From positions 1 through 64,000 of the forward strand of contig JBBDRN010000043.1 of assembly GCA_040905445.1 (NCBI GenBank): DNA of 64,000 nucleotides. The letters run 5' to 3'. The stretch is from SKPT01 sp040905445. GTDB lineage: Bacteria > Planctomycetota > Phycisphaerae > Phycisphaerales > Phycisphaeraceae. The notes beneath the pieces are model-generated. The model worked only from the letters and a program-made list of their open reading frames with translations, had not been told where the DNA came from and searched no databases. Position numbers and translations under genes: made by a program. Within the stretch, counting starts at the first letter, position 1, and the number at the start of each line of letters is the position of its first letter. This document shows positions 25,308-34,663 of this stretch, in pieces.

Positions 25308-26708
25308 TTATGACGCGACGGGGGCCGGCGATGTCTTGAGCCGGCTTACCACGGCGCGGAGCTTGCCGCTGCTGGTGCGCGGGATACTTTCGACATATTC
25401 CACATCGATGGCGATCGCGTCGCCCAGCCTGGCGCGGAACTCGTGCATGAGCTGGCGCTCGTCGGCGTCGGTATAGTCCGCCCGGCGGACGACGAGCACG
25501 CGGAGGCGGTCCTCCTGCTCCTGGATGACCTGGCTCTCGGCGATGTGCACCATGTCCTTGAAACAGTGGTCCAGCCGCCCGATCCGCCTGCCGTCGGGCG
25601 TCACGACGTAATCCTCGACGCGTCCGTCGATGTAGCTGGCGACAGGGCCCGCCCGGCCGCAATCGCACGGCGTATCGCTGAACGTCGCCAGGTCGCCCGT
25701 GTCGTAGCGGATGAACGGCTGGGCGTAGTTGTGCAGCGAGGTGCCGACGAGGCTGCAGACCCGGCCCTCGTCGCTGCGCTGCCGCTCGATGGGCTCGACC
25801 GCGGCGAACTCCATGTCCACGTGGTAGTTGAGCTTCTCGCACCGGCTGAGGTTGGCGCAGCCCTCGGCTTGGCCGTATTGGTCGGTCACGTCGGCGCCGA
25901 TCCACTGGCGCATGTCGCGCACCTGCACGGGCAGCAGCGATTCGGCGCCGGTGATGATCCACCGTGGCGGATGTGCCAGCGGCCGCCCGCGCTGGCGCAG
26001 GTGGTCGGCGACGAGGGCGATGGCCGACGGGTAGCCGATGAAGTAGGGGAAGCGGCGCTCCTCGAGCATGCGCACGTAGGCGGGCATGTTCGCGGGCGTC
26101 ATGTGGTAAAGCGAGACGTACGTCTGGCGCAGCGGGCGCACCTCGCGCCAGAAGGGCGGCCGCGACTGCCGCAGCGGGACGACCGACTGGCCGCTGAAGT
26201 TGACGTGCGGATCGCCGAGGTGGAACCCGAACCGACCGCGGTGACGCCACCAGACGGCCCACTGCATGGCGAACGACCGCGACGAGACGACGAACCGGAG
26301 CCCCGCTCCGGTCGTGCCGCTGGTGTGGCAGTGCACGACGGAGCGGCCGGCGACATCGCGGCTGACGAGCTCGTCGCCGGCGTCGCGGACGATGGCCTTG
26401 TTGAGCACCGGGAGGCTGGGCAGGTCGTCGACGCACTGAATATCGTCGGGCTTGAGCTGCCGGGCCTTCATCACCTCGCGGTAGTAAGGCACCTGCTCGT
26501 AGGCATGGGCGATCAGCGCGCGGAGGCGGCTGTCCTGCTCGGTGCGGAGCTTCTCCTGGGGCCACCACTGCGAGTCCTCAAGCGAGGCCAGCGCCTGGCG
26601 AAACACCGGGCCGTAGCGCGTGCGCAGGGTGCGCCGGCCATACAGGCCGCAGAGCATGTTCTGCATCGCGACGGGGGCCAGCTCGTACAACGTTTTTCCG
26701 TAGCCCAT
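25308..26708 (-). CDS. CapK/PaaK-like adenylate-forming enzyme
   Basis: 466 aa of the phenylacetate-CoA ligase/CapK superfamily. The ATP loop is CHTSGTTGAGL; later come IITGAESLLP, YGQAEGCANLS and FIRYDTGDLA (A8-type motif), with a C-terminal lid ending RTSSGKLRAVV where the Lys is catalytic. CDCGRAG resembles the zinc-like Cys site of CapK members. Such enzymes next to glycosyltransferases usually activate acids for surface polysaccharides; the substrate is not predictable. ATG 26708 begins MGYGKTLYELAP. It lies 32 bases downstream of the fusion glycosyltransferase, so the two are cotranscribed. Confidence 0.88.
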   Translation of the reverse strand: MGYGKTLYELAPVAMQNMLCGLYGRRTLRTRYGPVFRQALASLEDSQWWPQEKLRTEQDSRLRALIAHAYEQVPYYREVMKARQLKPDDIQCVDDLPSLPVLNKAIVRDAGDELVSRDVAGRSVVHCHTSGTTGAGLRFVVSSRSFAMQWAVWWRHRGRFGFHLGDPHVNFSGQSVVPLRQSRPPFWREVRPLRQTYVSLYHMTPANMPAYVRMLEERRFPYFIGYPSAIALVADHLRQRGRPLAHPPRWIITGAESLLPVQVRDMRQWIGADVTDQYGQAEGCANLSRCEKLNYHVDMEFAAVEPIERQRSDEGRVCSLVGTSLHNYAQPFIRYDTGDLATFSDTPCDCGRAGPVASYIDGRVEDYVVTPDGRRIGRLDHCFKDMVHIAESQVIQEQEDRLRVLVVRRADYTDADERQLMHEFRARLGDAIAIDVEYVESIPRTSSGKLRAVVSRLKTSPAPVAS

Positions 26709-26740
26709 GTTTCGTTTCGCCGTGGCCGCGATCCCCGTGG

Positions 26741-28954
26741 TCAGCGTGTCGTCGCGCGGTCGAGCGTCGCGTCGACCGGGGTCGCGGCGCTGCCGGCGTC
26801 GGCGTCGCGGCGGCCGGCGAGCCGGGCGTAGAGCTGCTCGTATTGCGGGATGACATTGTTGACGGTCAGGTTCCGCACAACCCAGCGCCGCGCTTCGCGT
26901 CCGGCCTCGGGCAGGGCGGCTCGCCGCTCGGCGTCGACCAGCCGCTCGATCGCGTCCGCAAACGCCACCGGGTCGCGGTCGACGATCAGCGCACCGGCCT
27001 CTTCGAGCTCGCGCCAGATCGCCACACCCCGCGTCGTGATCACCGGCGTGCCGCATGCCATCGCCTCGACCTGCACCAGCCCGAAGTTCTCCATGTACGT
27101 CGGCAGGGCGAAGACGTCGGCGGCTTCGTAGAGCGAAAGCTTCACGTCGCCGCGCACCATCCCGAGCCGGAGGACGCGCTGCGCCAGGTTGTAGCGCTCG
27201 ATGCGGTCGATCAGGTCGCGGGCGTAGTCGCGCTCGCTCTCGGGGCCGGCGAGGAACAGCTTGGCCTTGACGCCGCGCTCCGTGAGGATACGCATCGCCT
27301 CGACGAGCACGTCGGCCCCCTTCTTCGGGTGCAGGCGGCTGAGGTAGAGGATGCGAAAGTCGTCGCCCGCCAGCGCCGGGAAGGTCTGCTCCGCCAACGC
27401 CGGGCCCGGCAGGTGCTGGAACTGCGTCAGGTCGCAGATCAGGGGGATCGCCGCGAGGCGGGCGTACGGAATGATCGTCTGCGACTCGCGCAGCTCCTCG
27501 CTGGCGGTGCACAGCACGCAGGCGGCCCGGTCGAGGTAGCGCCGGCCGCCGGCCACGAGATACGCCCGCTTCTTCAGCCACTTCTGCTCCATCGGCCACT
27601 CCGAGAGCGTGCCGTGGGGCGAGACGACGTAAGGCACGCCGGCTCGCCGGGCGCTGGCGGCGAGTTGCAGGTTCGGCAGGTGCCAGACCTCGTGCAGGTG
27701 CAGCACGTCGGCGTCGCGCAGCATCGCCTCGACGCTGCGCCGGGCGGTGCGCGAGATCGGGCCCCCCACCACCGCGGGCGGGTCGATGACGATCACGCGC
27801 GGCCGGCCGGGCGTGTGGTGACGCCAATCCTCCGGCACGTCGGCGGCGGTGTGCGTCAGGATGGTCACACGGTGCCCGCGGGCGGCGGAGGCGGCGGCGA
27901 TGTCCAGCACCGCCCGCACCACGCCGCCACGCTCGAGCTCCAGGTACGCCAGGTAGTGCACGATGTGCAGCCGGTCGCCCGGCGGCACGGGCTCGACCTC
28001 GAAGCGGTGAGCCGTCTCCACCAGCGCCTGCTCGGCCTGCTGCTGGCCCCGGGCGGCACGATCGGCGGCGAAGGCCTGCCTCTGCGCCTCGGAGTCGATG
28101 ACGCGCGGGTGGTAGTCGCCCACCTCCGGGTCCGTGGGCGCGAGCACGCGGCCGGTGGTCTGCATCTCCCAGACCTTCAGCGCATGCCAGCGCGACAGCC
28201 CGGCGCGCAGCCAGGCCCACGATCGGCCGACGTAGCCGTCGAAAATCGCCCCCTGAGCGAACATGAGGTAGCACCACATCCACCAGTGCGACGCGGGCAG
28301 CTTGGAGTAGAGCCACTTGAAGAACATCCGCCGCTCCAGGCGCTTGCCGAACAGCCGCGGCTCCAGCGCGTAGCGGTTGCCCTGGTGGGCCTCGATCGCC
28401 CGCATGGTGGTGTAGCGGTTCTGCTTGCGGAGCCAGTGGTCGAGGTCGGGGCTGTCGTAGTGCTCGAGCAGGGCGTTGAGCTTGCCCTCGCGCCCTTCGA
28501 CGATCGGGTGCTCGTTGACGAGCAGGTCGGAGAAGCGGCAAGTGCCCGTGCGCCACAGGCGCGTGACCCACTGGGTCTGGCGCATCGGCTTGCCGAGAAA
28601 CCAGAGCCGTCGGCGGAAGCCGTAGACGTCGCAGGACGGGGGTGTCTTGAACAGCTCGCGCAGCTCGTGCTCCAGCGCCGGCGTGACGCGCTCGTCCGGG
28701 TCGAGCTTCATCACCCAGTCGGTCGTGATCGGCAGGTTGTCGAGCGCCCAGTTCCACTGGTCGCCGAAGTTGGTGAACGGCCGCTGAACGACCGTCGCGC
28801 CGTGGTCGAGGGCGATATCGACCGTGCGGTCGGTCGAGAGGCTGTCGACGACGAAGACGTGCTCCACCCAGCCCTGGACGTTCTCCAGCAGCCCCGGCAG
28901 GTAGTGCTCCTCGTTGAGCGTGAGGATGATCAGTGAGATGGGCAGCTTGGGCAT
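26741..28954 (-). CDS. Bifunctional glycosyltransferase, GT2-GT4 fusion
   Basis: 737 aa with two catalytic modules. Residues 1-about 270 are a GT2 domain of the WaaE/KdtX type (ISLIILTLNEEHYLPGLLEN, VVDSLSTDRT, KLDPDERVTPALEHEL with DxD-like acidic site). Residues about 335-715 are a GT4/GT-B domain (HIVHYLAYLELERGGVVRAV, PYVVSPHGTLSEWP, ILYLSRLHPKKGADVLVEA, and the E-x7-E motif in ENFGLVQVEAMACG). A soluble linker joins them. Two sugars may thus be added in sequence to a cell-surface glycan. It is cotranscribed with the CapK-like gene downstream. Confidence 0.9.
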   Translation of the reverse strand: MPKLPISLIILTLNEEHYLPGLLENVQGWVEHVFVVDSLSTDRTVDIALDHGATVVQRPFTNFGDQWNWALDNLPITTDWVMKLDPDERVTPALEHELRELFKTPPSCDVYGFRRRLWFLGKPMRQTQWVTRLWRTGTCRFSDLLVNEHPIVEGREGKLNALLEHYDSPDLDHWLRKQNRYTTMRAIEAHQGNRYALEPRLFGKRLERRMFFKWLYSKLPASHWWMWCYLMFAQGAIFDGYVGRSWAWLRAGLSRWHALKVWEMQTTGRVLAPTDPEVGDYHPRVIDSEAQRQAFAADRAARGQQQAEQALVETAHRFEVEPVPPGDRLHIVHYLAYLELERGGVVRAVLDIAAASAARGHRVTILTHTAADVPEDWRHHTPGRPRVIVIDPPAVVGGPISRTARRSVEAMLRDADVLHLHEVWHLPNLQLAASARRAGVPYVVSPHGTLSEWPMEQKWLKKRAYLVAGGRRYLDRAACVLCTASEELRESQTIIPYARLAAIPLICDLTQFQHLPGPALAEQTFPALAGDDFRILYLSRLHPKKGADVLVEAMRILTERGVKAKLFLAGPESERDYARDLIDRIERYNLAQRVLRLGMVRGDVKLSLYEAADVFALPTYMENFGLVQVEAMACGTPVITTRGVAIWRELEEAGALIVDRDPVAFADAIERLVDAERRAALPEAGREARRWVVRNLTVNNVIPQYEQLYARLAGRRDADAGSAATPVDATLDRATTR

Positions 28955-29155
28955 GGCGGCTGTCGCGGGGGCGCGTGTCTCAAGCGCCGGTTTTTCATCG
29001 AGTTAGGGGGCGGGGCCGAATGCCGGGATTTTATCAGGGCTGGGACGCGCGGACAACGCGGGGGGCGCGGGCCGGCCACGCCCCCGCCGCTGGCAATTGC
29101 ATCGGCAGATGGTGCGTTGGGGTTGACGCCCGCGCCCACCGGTAAGATGCCCGCC

Positions 29156-29845
29156 ATGCCCCAGCCGCCGACACCCCCGCCCACACCCCCGCCGCTGGCG
29201 CCCGCCCCGCTGGAGCTGACCGGGCGCGACCGCGCCTGGTGGCTGGAGATGGAAGAGCGCGTCATCGCCTCGCTGGTGGACCTCGAGCCGCTCGGCTTCA
29301 TCATCGCCCCGCTGCCCTATGAGCGCGGCTGGACGCAGGACGCGACGTGTCGGCTGCGGGCCGGCGTTGCGGCCGCACTCGTCCGCGCCCGCGACCACCT
29401 GCCCACCGGCTGCAATTTCAAGATCCTCGACGCCCATCGCCCGTGGGCGCTGCAGCAGCTCTACGCCGAGCGCTCCGAGCAGCGCATCCGCGAGGCCCAC
29501 CCGGACTGGAGCGACGCCGAGGTCACGGCCCACCTCTGGCGCATGGCGCCGCCGGCGCGCGTCGTGCCGCGGCTGGGCTCGCACCGCTACGGCGGGGCGG
29601 TCGACGTCGCGGTCGTCGACGACGCGGGCAAAGAGCTCGACATGGGCGTGCCGGCGGGATACGTCGCGGGACCGGAGTCGTACCTGCTGCATTACGAACT
29701 CAATGAGCCACCCGCGGCCGCGGACGCGTCGGCGTGGGCGGCGCGGGAGAATCGGCGGGTGCTGATGCGCGCGATGCAGGCGGGCGGGTTTGACCCATAC
29801 CTGCCCGAGTGGTGGCACTGGAGCTGCCAGCGCGATGTGGTGTGA
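29156..29845 (+). CDS. ddpX: D-Ala-D-Ala dipeptidase (VanX/DdpX, M15D)
   Basis: 229 aa. Zinc peptidase of family M15D that cleaves D-alanyl-D-alanine. The two signature motifs are present: GSHRYGGAVDVAVVD (SxHxxGxAxD, two zinc ligands) and PEWWHWSC (ExxH, catalytic Glu and third ligand). The start is one of two close ATGs (29147, 29156), since sequence upstream is not conserved-looking. The N-terminus is proline-rich (PPTPPPTPPPLAPAP) and encoded by CCGCCCACACCC words. No vanH/vanA or dpp genes are adjacent, so a peptidoglycan-recycling role is more likely than resistance. Confidence 0.9.
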   Translation: MPQPPTPPPTPPPLAPAPLELTGRDRAWWLEMEERVIASLVDLEPLGFIIAPLPYERGWTQDATCRLRAGVAAALVRARDHLPTGCNFKILDAHRPWALQQLYAERSEQRIREAHPDWSDAEVTAHLWRMAPPARVVPRLGSHRYGGAVDVAVVDDAGKELDMGVPAGYVAGPESYLLHYELNEPPAAADASAWAARENRRVLMRAMQAGGFDPYLPEWWHWSCQRDVV

Positions 29846-29881
29846 CGCGGCGGGGGGCGCCACCGCCCGCCACCGCGCCCG

Positions 29882-30271
29882 CTACTGCCGCGGGGCGGCG
29901 CCGGGCAGGCGGCTGCGGATCTGGTTGAAGACCTCGAGGCGCAGGCCCTCGGCATCGCGGTCGGCGCGGACGCCGACGCGCGTGCTCGCCTCGCCGGCGG
30001 GCTCGACCGTGATGCGCACGTGGGTGTCGAAGGCGTTGCGCGTCTCGAAGCGCGTCTCGCCGCCGCGCGTCCGCTCCTCGATGAGCTGGAGGTTCATGGC
30101 GGTGATCGCCTCGCGCGTCGCCTCGACGACCTCGTCGGCCGAGGCGCCCATGTGCTCGCGGTGCGTGCCCCATCGCATGTCAATGCCCGGCTCGCGCCGA
30201 CACGCCGGCGCCAGCGCGAAGCTGAAGATGAGCAGGGCGAACACGACAACGGCAGCAATTCGATGAGACAT
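29882..30271 (-). CDS. DUF3568-like small lipoprotein
   Basis: 129 aa. The signal peptide FALLIFSFALAPAC gives a lipid-modified Cys. Mature residues run through ADEVVEATREAITAMNLQLIEE, then a beta pattern (TRFETRNAFDTHVRITVEP, STRVGVRADRDAEGLRLEVFNQIRSRL), as in DUF3568 envelope lipoproteins. ATG 30271 (MSHRIAAVVV) was chosen because the signal peptide begins there. Last gene of the lipoprotein operon reading from 35955. Confidence 0.72.
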   Translation of the reverse strand: MSHRIAAVVVFALLIFSFALAPACRREPGIDMRWGTHREHMGASADEVVEATREAITAMNLQLIEERTRGGETRFETRNAFDTHVRITVEPAGEASTRVGVRADRDAEGLRLEVFNQIRSRLPGAAPRQ

Positions 30272-30282
30272 GGCGTGGCTCC

Positions 30283-30322
30283 GGTGGCTGATGGCTGGTG
30301 GGTAATGGCTGGTGGCTACGCA
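30283..30322. repeat. TGGCTGATGGCTGGTGG word array
   Basis: Tandem degenerate TGGCTGATGGCTGG words fill the gap between two genes of the lipoprotein operon. Related words are inside lptD (22470-22504) and the YyaL-type gene (51916-51930). Confidence 0.6.
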
Positions 30323-30324
30323 AC

Positions 30325-32268
30325 TCACTCCGCGTCGGCGAGCGGGTCCGTCAGGCGCAGGCTCAGGCTGTCGCGCGTCGAGCCGGTGGCGTCGACACGC
30401 AGCGGCAACTGGTCGGCCTGGGCGTTGATCGCGCCGACGAGCTGCTCGTAGCTGCCCGTGTAGCGCAGGTTGAAGCGGCCGGTGTCCTCCTCGTGACGGT
30501 CGAAGTCGACGCTCACGATGGTGTCCACCTGCTCATCGAGCGCGTTCATCACGGCAAAGACATCGCGCTGATCGCGCGCCCCGGTCACGCTCACGCTGAT
30601 GCGCTGCGGCGGCTGCCAGAAGCTCAGCGCCTGGTCGAGCATCGAGCCCGCGGCGTAGGCGGCCGCGAATTCCATCGTGCCCCGCCGGAACGCCGAACCC
30701 GAGAAAACCGGCAGGTCGCTGGACCAGCTATCGGCCGCGAGCACGCTGCCGTCGTTCAGCCGCACCGTGCGGAACGTGTACCGGACGCTGCCCGCGGCGT
30801 CGATGCGGCCGACGCCGTGGACCAGGATGTCGATGTCCGCGCTTTGGCCCACGAGGCGCATCAGCTCGTCCTCGCGGAACAGCTCGCGCTCGGCGTCGAC
30901 CTGCTCGGCGAGGCTGGAGCGGACGCGTGCCGGGTCGACCATGACGAGGCCCAGGTCGAGCATCCGCTTGTAGAGCGTGTCCTCCATCTGGCGCGTGTCG
31001 AGCAGGGCGCGGGCCTCGGCGTCGAGGTCGAGCGCGGGCTCGCCGGGCCGCGGCCGCCGGCTCGTCGTGGCGATGTTGACGGTCACGACGCTGCCGGCTT
31101 CGTTGTCGGCCTCGCCATCGAGACCCGCAAGGTCGTCGCGGTAGCGCGGGTGGCGGCGCTCCGCCTCGGACAGCGCGCGGCTGATGACGATGCCGACGCG
31201 CGGCCGACCCTGCGCTTCGTACTGCTCGGCCAGTTCGGCGCGGGCCTGCTCGTGTTCGCGATGCGTGGGCACGACCAGCCGCGTCCAGCGCGGCAGGCGC
31301 GAGACCGCCGGCTCGGCGACGAGCGTGATCGTCCCGGCGCTGCCGTCCGTCGCGTCGATGCGCATGCCCAGCTCGTCGCGCGCCGCCTGCTGCAGGCCCA
31401 GCATCAGGTCGAGCGGTCGCCCGCCGTGGTCGATCGTCAGCGACGCGATGGAGCGCAGGCCGTCCGCGCTCATCCCGCCGTCGCGCACGCGCTGGACGTG
31501 GTCGATCTGCTCGAAGGCGTTGCGGGCCTTGACGAGTTGCTCGACGTCGTCGACGCCGACGAGCCGGACGGTGTAGCGCCTTGCGGGCGCCTGCCCGTCG
31601 GGGCGGACGTACCAGTTGGCGAGCTGCTCGACGAACCGGCGGGTGATCTGCTCGGCGTAGGCGTTGATGGTGCGCGCGTCGTTGCCCTGCATCCAGTCGA
31701 AGCCGAAGCCCCCGATGCTGCGCGCCCGCGGCACGTCGATGATCTCGACGCTCACGCGGTAGCGCGCCCCGTGGCCGGCGACCTGCGGCGACTGGAGCAT
31801 GCGGATGACGACGGCGAGCTCCGCGTTGATCTCGCTGCCCAGCAGGTCCAGGGCGCGGCGCTCGTCGCGCATGTTCATCTGCTGCGCCTCGCGGCGAGCG
31901 CGTTCGCTCAGCGCGTCGAGGCTCACGAGCTCGACGCCCGGGCGCTGCCGCAGCAGACGCTCGATCTCCAGCCGAAGCTGCTGCGCGTCGCCCGCGTTGT
32001 CGAGCAGATTGATGCCGGCGCCGGCGTGGCGGTCGGCGCCCGGACGACCGGCGACGGCGCGCTCCTGGCCCGTCGACGACGTGCGCCCGGCGAGAATGAG
32101 AATCGTCGGCTCGCCCGCGGCCTCATACGCCCGCTCGAAGAGGGCGATGTCCGGAGCGTCGACGTCCGCGTCAAGCCGCGGCGGGTCGGGCCGGCCCTGT
32201 GCGTGCGCCACACCGCCCGCGGCGGCGAAGCCCAGCGAAGCGGCGAGCAGTAGCGTGGCGATGCGCAT
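30325..32268 (-). CDS. Large exported protein with two CsgG/LpoB-like segments
   Basis: 647 aa. The signal peptide is ATLLLAASLGFAAAGGVAHAQ. ATG 32268 follows GGAGA. Residues about 35-180 (PTILILAGRTS, LRLEIERLLRQRPGVELVS, SEINAELAVVIRMLQ, YRVSVEIIDVPRARSIGGF) and about 430-540 (TLYKRMLDLGLVMVDPARVR, ADIDILVHGVGRIDAAG, YTFRTVRLNDGSVLAADSW) both follow the alpha/beta layout of LpoB/CsgG-type periplasmic domains: a regulated 'new or tested' protein domain with parameters reported last. The assignment is by pattern only. Operon position after the LpoB-like genes supports an envelope-assembly role. Confidence 0.7.
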   Translation of the reverse strand: MRIATLLLAASLGFAAAGGVAHAQGRPDPPRLDADVDAPDIALFERAYEAAGEPTILILAGRTSSTGQERAVAGRPGADRHAGAGINLLDNAGDAQQLRLEIERLLRQRPGVELVSLDALSERARREAQQMNMRDERRALDLLGSEINAELAVVIRMLQSPQVAGHGARYRVSVEIIDVPRARSIGGFGFDWMQGNDARTINAYAEQITRRFVEQLANWYVRPDGQAPARRYTVRLVGVDDVEQLVKARNAFEQIDHVQRVRDGGMSADGLRSIASLTIDHGGRPLDLMLGLQQAARDELGMRIDATDGSAGTITLVAEPAVSRLPRWTRLVVPTHREHEQARAELAEQYEAQGRPRVGIVISRALSEAERRHPRYRDDLAGLDGEADNEAGSVVTVNIATTSRRPRPGEPALDLDAEARALLDTRQMEDTLYKRMLDLGLVMVDPARVRSSLAEQVDAERELFREDELMRLVGQSADIDILVHGVGRIDAAGSVRYTFRTVRLNDGSVLAADSWSSDLPVFSGSAFRRGTMEFAAAYAAGSMLDQALSFWQPPQRISVSVTGARDQRDVFAVMNALDEQVDTIVSVDFDRHEEDTGRFNLRYTGSYEQLVGAINAQADQLPLRVDATGSTRDSLSLRLTDPLADAE

Positions 32269-32284
32269 GGCGTGATCTCCAGGG

Positions 32285-32400
32285 GAAAATTGACGATGGA
32301 CAAGTGACAATGCACCAACGCGAGCCGGCATCGGCCAACGGTCATCCGCCTCGCGTTGTCCCTTGTGCATTGTGCATTGGGCATTGTGCGTTCTGCCTCG
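32285..32400. repeat. TTGTGCATTG word array, inverted pair
   Basis: The left part contains GACGATGGACAAGTGACAATGCACC. The right part has TTGTCCCTTGTGCATTGTGC and further GCATTG words, roughly the reverse complement of the left. It separates two operon genes, another family of inverted words. Confidence 0.6.
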
Positions 32401-32402
32401 CC

Positions 32403-32828
32403 TTACCGCTCCGGGCGGATCTCGAGGCGCCAGTCCGCGGCGGCGGTCTGCCGGGCGTTCGCCTCCAGGTTCGCCTGCAGCCGCGGCTCCAGTCGCTCCA
32501 GGCGCCAACCGCTGTCGTGCAGGTCCCGGCCGCGCTCATCCAGGAACCGGAAGCGGTATTGCAGCGACAGTGGCTCATCCACGACCGAGCGCACGGGCAC
32601 CGTCACGCTCATCGGCCGCGTGGCGGTCGACGCGTCGACGATCGGCTCCTCGACGACCAGCGCATGGTCGAGCCCCGCGATCGCGACGTGCCGCGGATAG
32701 TTGCCGCCCAGCGGATCCTGCCGCATGGTCGGCGGCGCCTGCGTGGTGTCGCGGCAGCCCGCGCCCGCGGCAAGGACGACAACGAGAACAAGCAGGCCGG
32801 GGCGGACGATGCGTCGGGGTGTGTGCAT
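32403..32828 (-). CDS. YcfL-like lipoprotein
   Basis: 141 aa. LLVLVVVLAAGAGC is a lipoprotein signal with Cys 25. The mature part (MSVTVPVRSVVDEPLSLQYRF, FLDERGRDLHDSGWRLERLEP) matches the DUF1425/YcfL beta-sandwich pattern. In E. coli ycfL sits beside lpoB, and here it lies in an operon with LpoB-like and COG3014-like genes. That conserved grouping supports the call; the molecular role is unknown. Confidence 0.75.
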   Translation of the reverse strand: MHTPRRIVRPGLLVLVVVLAAGAGCRDTTQAPPTMRQDPLGGNYPRHVAIAGLDHALVVEEPIVDASTATRPMSVTVPVRSVVDEPLSLQYRFRFLDERGRDLHDSGWRLERLEPRLQANLEANARQTAAADWRLEIRPER

Positions 32829-32879
32829 GATGGGGCCTCAACAGGTGGTGTGCATGATGCGGTCTTGGACAGGTGAAGG

Positions 32880-34625
32880 TCACGGGCCCGCCAGGGTCGC
32901 CGCTTCGGGCGCCGGGTTCAACTGCTGGCGGACGTGCTCGGCCAGCTCGCGCACTTCGAGGCTGCCGGGCTCATAGGGCGGGTGCTCGCGATAGAACAGT
33001 CGGGCATAGCCCATGGTACCGCGCGCGGGGGTGACGAGCGTGTCGCCACCTTCGAGCACGTGTCGGCCCGGGTAGGTGCCGCGCTCGTAGTCGACCTCGA
33101 TGCCCTCGAGCTCGTAGAGCACGCGCAGGTCGGTCAGGGTGAGGCCTTCGAGGAAGCCGTCACGCTGGTAGGAGGCGAGCACCTCGGCACTGGGCGGGCG
33201 GACGCATCGGCCGCCGAGGATGTAGGGCAGGTTCGGCCCGACGTCGGCCTGGCCATCGGGGTCCGAGTAGTAGCGCGTCGCGCTGACGGCCCACGCGGGC
33301 GGGCCCGGCTGGGCGTGGGTGCCGACGCCCGCGAGCAGGCGGAGGTAGCGGACCTGGACGCTGCGGCCCTCGCCGTCGACGCCGCGCAGGATGAAGCGCG
33401 AGCGTGCGTCGCCGACGACCTGGACCTCGAGCGGGCGGTTCGGGTCGTCGACCCGCAGCGGCGCGACGTAGACCCGCTGGGGCAGGTATTCGAGCTGCCG
33501 GGTGTCGGCCGCGGCGGCGGCTCGGGCGGCCGCGCCGCCCGCCTGCATCAACAGGCCGCCGATCTGCATGTACGTGTTGTCCGACGCCGCGCCGACCACC
33601 GTCACCACCTGCCCGGCGGCCTGAACGGCCCGGCCCATCTCGGCACGCGCCCGGCGCATGTCTTCGATGCTGTTCCACCGGTGGTCGCGCGCCATCGTGT
33701 TCACGTCGCAGACAACCGGGAACAGGTGCTCGGCGCCATCCGCGACGACGCGCAGCGGGCGCGGGTCGCTCGGCCCGCGATGGACGAAGCGGGCGACCGT
33801 GTTGTCCGGCCCGGTCGCGATCTTGCGCGGCGCCATGCCGTAGTCCACCACCAGCAGCGTGTTGTAGTCGCCGGCCCGCAGTTCATCGACCAGCGACCCG
33901 AGCCCGGGGTCGATCGTCAGCACCTTGCTGAAGTGCTCCTCCGCTTCGCCGTCGCGCCCGATCTGCTGGTTCGCCACCGCGCTCATGAGGTACCCGAGCG
34001 TGAAATCTGACTCGACCGCTTCGTAGTCCTCGAAGTATTCCTCGCCCTCGTCGGCGTCGACGGCATCACGGACGACGGCCTCGGCCTCGCGCGGCTGGCC
34101 GTCCTCGTCCGTCCCGAAGTCGCGCAGGTGGAACATCGCGTTGCTCAGCGCCGCGCGCGTGTTGTCCCACGAGCCCTGCATCGCGTAGTGCAGCCCCACG
34201 TAGTGGTATGCCAGCGCCTGCTCGAACGGCTCGCCCTTCCAGATCCGCCCGCCCTCGCTCTCGAAGATCGACATCGTCGTGCGGTCGGGGTTGAGCCCCT
34301 GCATGCGGAGCATCTCGTAGATTTCCTCGTAGAGGATGTCCGCGTCGTGCGGGTACCCGTCCGCGAGCGTCACGAGCGCCAGGCGGAGCCGCGCGAGGAT
34401 GTAGTCGCGGTCGCTCTTCTCGAGCCGGCGGTCGCCGTCCTCCGTGGGCGTGACGTTGGCGGGCACGCGCTGCTGCAGGTGCGTGCGCACGATGCCGTAC
34501 TCGCCTTCGCCGAACTTCTGGTCGAGGTGGACGCGAGGCCCCTGGCAGCCGGCGAGCGCGGCGGCGAGCAGGCCCATCGCGGGCAGCAGCAGCAGGCGTC
34601 GACGGGCGGGGGGCTGCAAGCTCAA
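32880..34625 (-). CDS. COG3014-like lipoprotein
   Basis: 581 aa. The signal peptide LLPAMGLLAAALAGC directs lipid modification. The first half has TPR-like helices (RDYILARLRLALVTLADGYP, AYHYVGLHYAMQGSWDNTRA, SAVANQQIGRDGEAEEHFSK). The middle has NTLLVVDYGMAPRKIATGPDN, a COG3014-type signature. The C-terminal half is beta-rich. This family is found with YcfL and LpoB homologues, and here it sits between both. Probably a periplasmic scaffold or activator; function inferred from neighbours. Confidence 0.75.
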   Translation of the reverse strand: MSLQPPARRRLLLLPAMGLLAAALAGCQGPRVHLDQKFGEGEYGIVRTHLQQRVPANVTPTEDGDRRLEKSDRDYILARLRLALVTLADGYPHDADILYEEIYEMLRMQGLNPDRTTMSIFESEGGRIWKGEPFEQALAYHYVGLHYAMQGSWDNTRAALSNAMFHLRDFGTDEDGQPREAEAVVRDAVDADEGEEYFEDYEAVESDFTLGYLMSAVANQQIGRDGEAEEHFSKVLTIDPGLGSLVDELRAGDYNTLLVVDYGMAPRKIATGPDNTVARFVHRGPSDPRPLRVVADGAEHLFPVVCDVNTMARDHRWNSIEDMRRARAEMGRAVQAAGQVVTVVGAASDNTYMQIGGLLMQAGGAAARAAAAADTRQLEYLPQRVYVAPLRVDDPNRPLEVQVVGDARSRFILRGVDGEGRSVQVRYLRLLAGVGTHAQPGPPAWAVSATRYYSDPDGQADVGPNLPYILGGRCVRPPSAEVLASYQRDGFLEGLTLTDLRVLYELEGIEVDYERGTYPGRHVLEGGDTLVTPARGTMGYARLFYREHPPYEPGSLEVRELAEHVRQQLNPAPEAATLAGP

Positions 34626-34663
34626 AGCGGTCCTTCTTCACGCACGACGCCGGGGCAGCGCGG

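Noticed and set aside
26741..28757. Long minus-strand frame continuous with the CapK-like gene
   Set aside because: The first 680 codons are an out-of-frame reading of the fusion glycosyltransferase; the real gene starts at 26708.
29118..29148. TTGACG and TAAGAT upstream of the dipeptidase gene as a sigma-70 promoter
   Set aside because: The spacer is 14 bases with TTGACG and 19 with TTGGGG; neither is convincing, and the -10 overlaps the start region.
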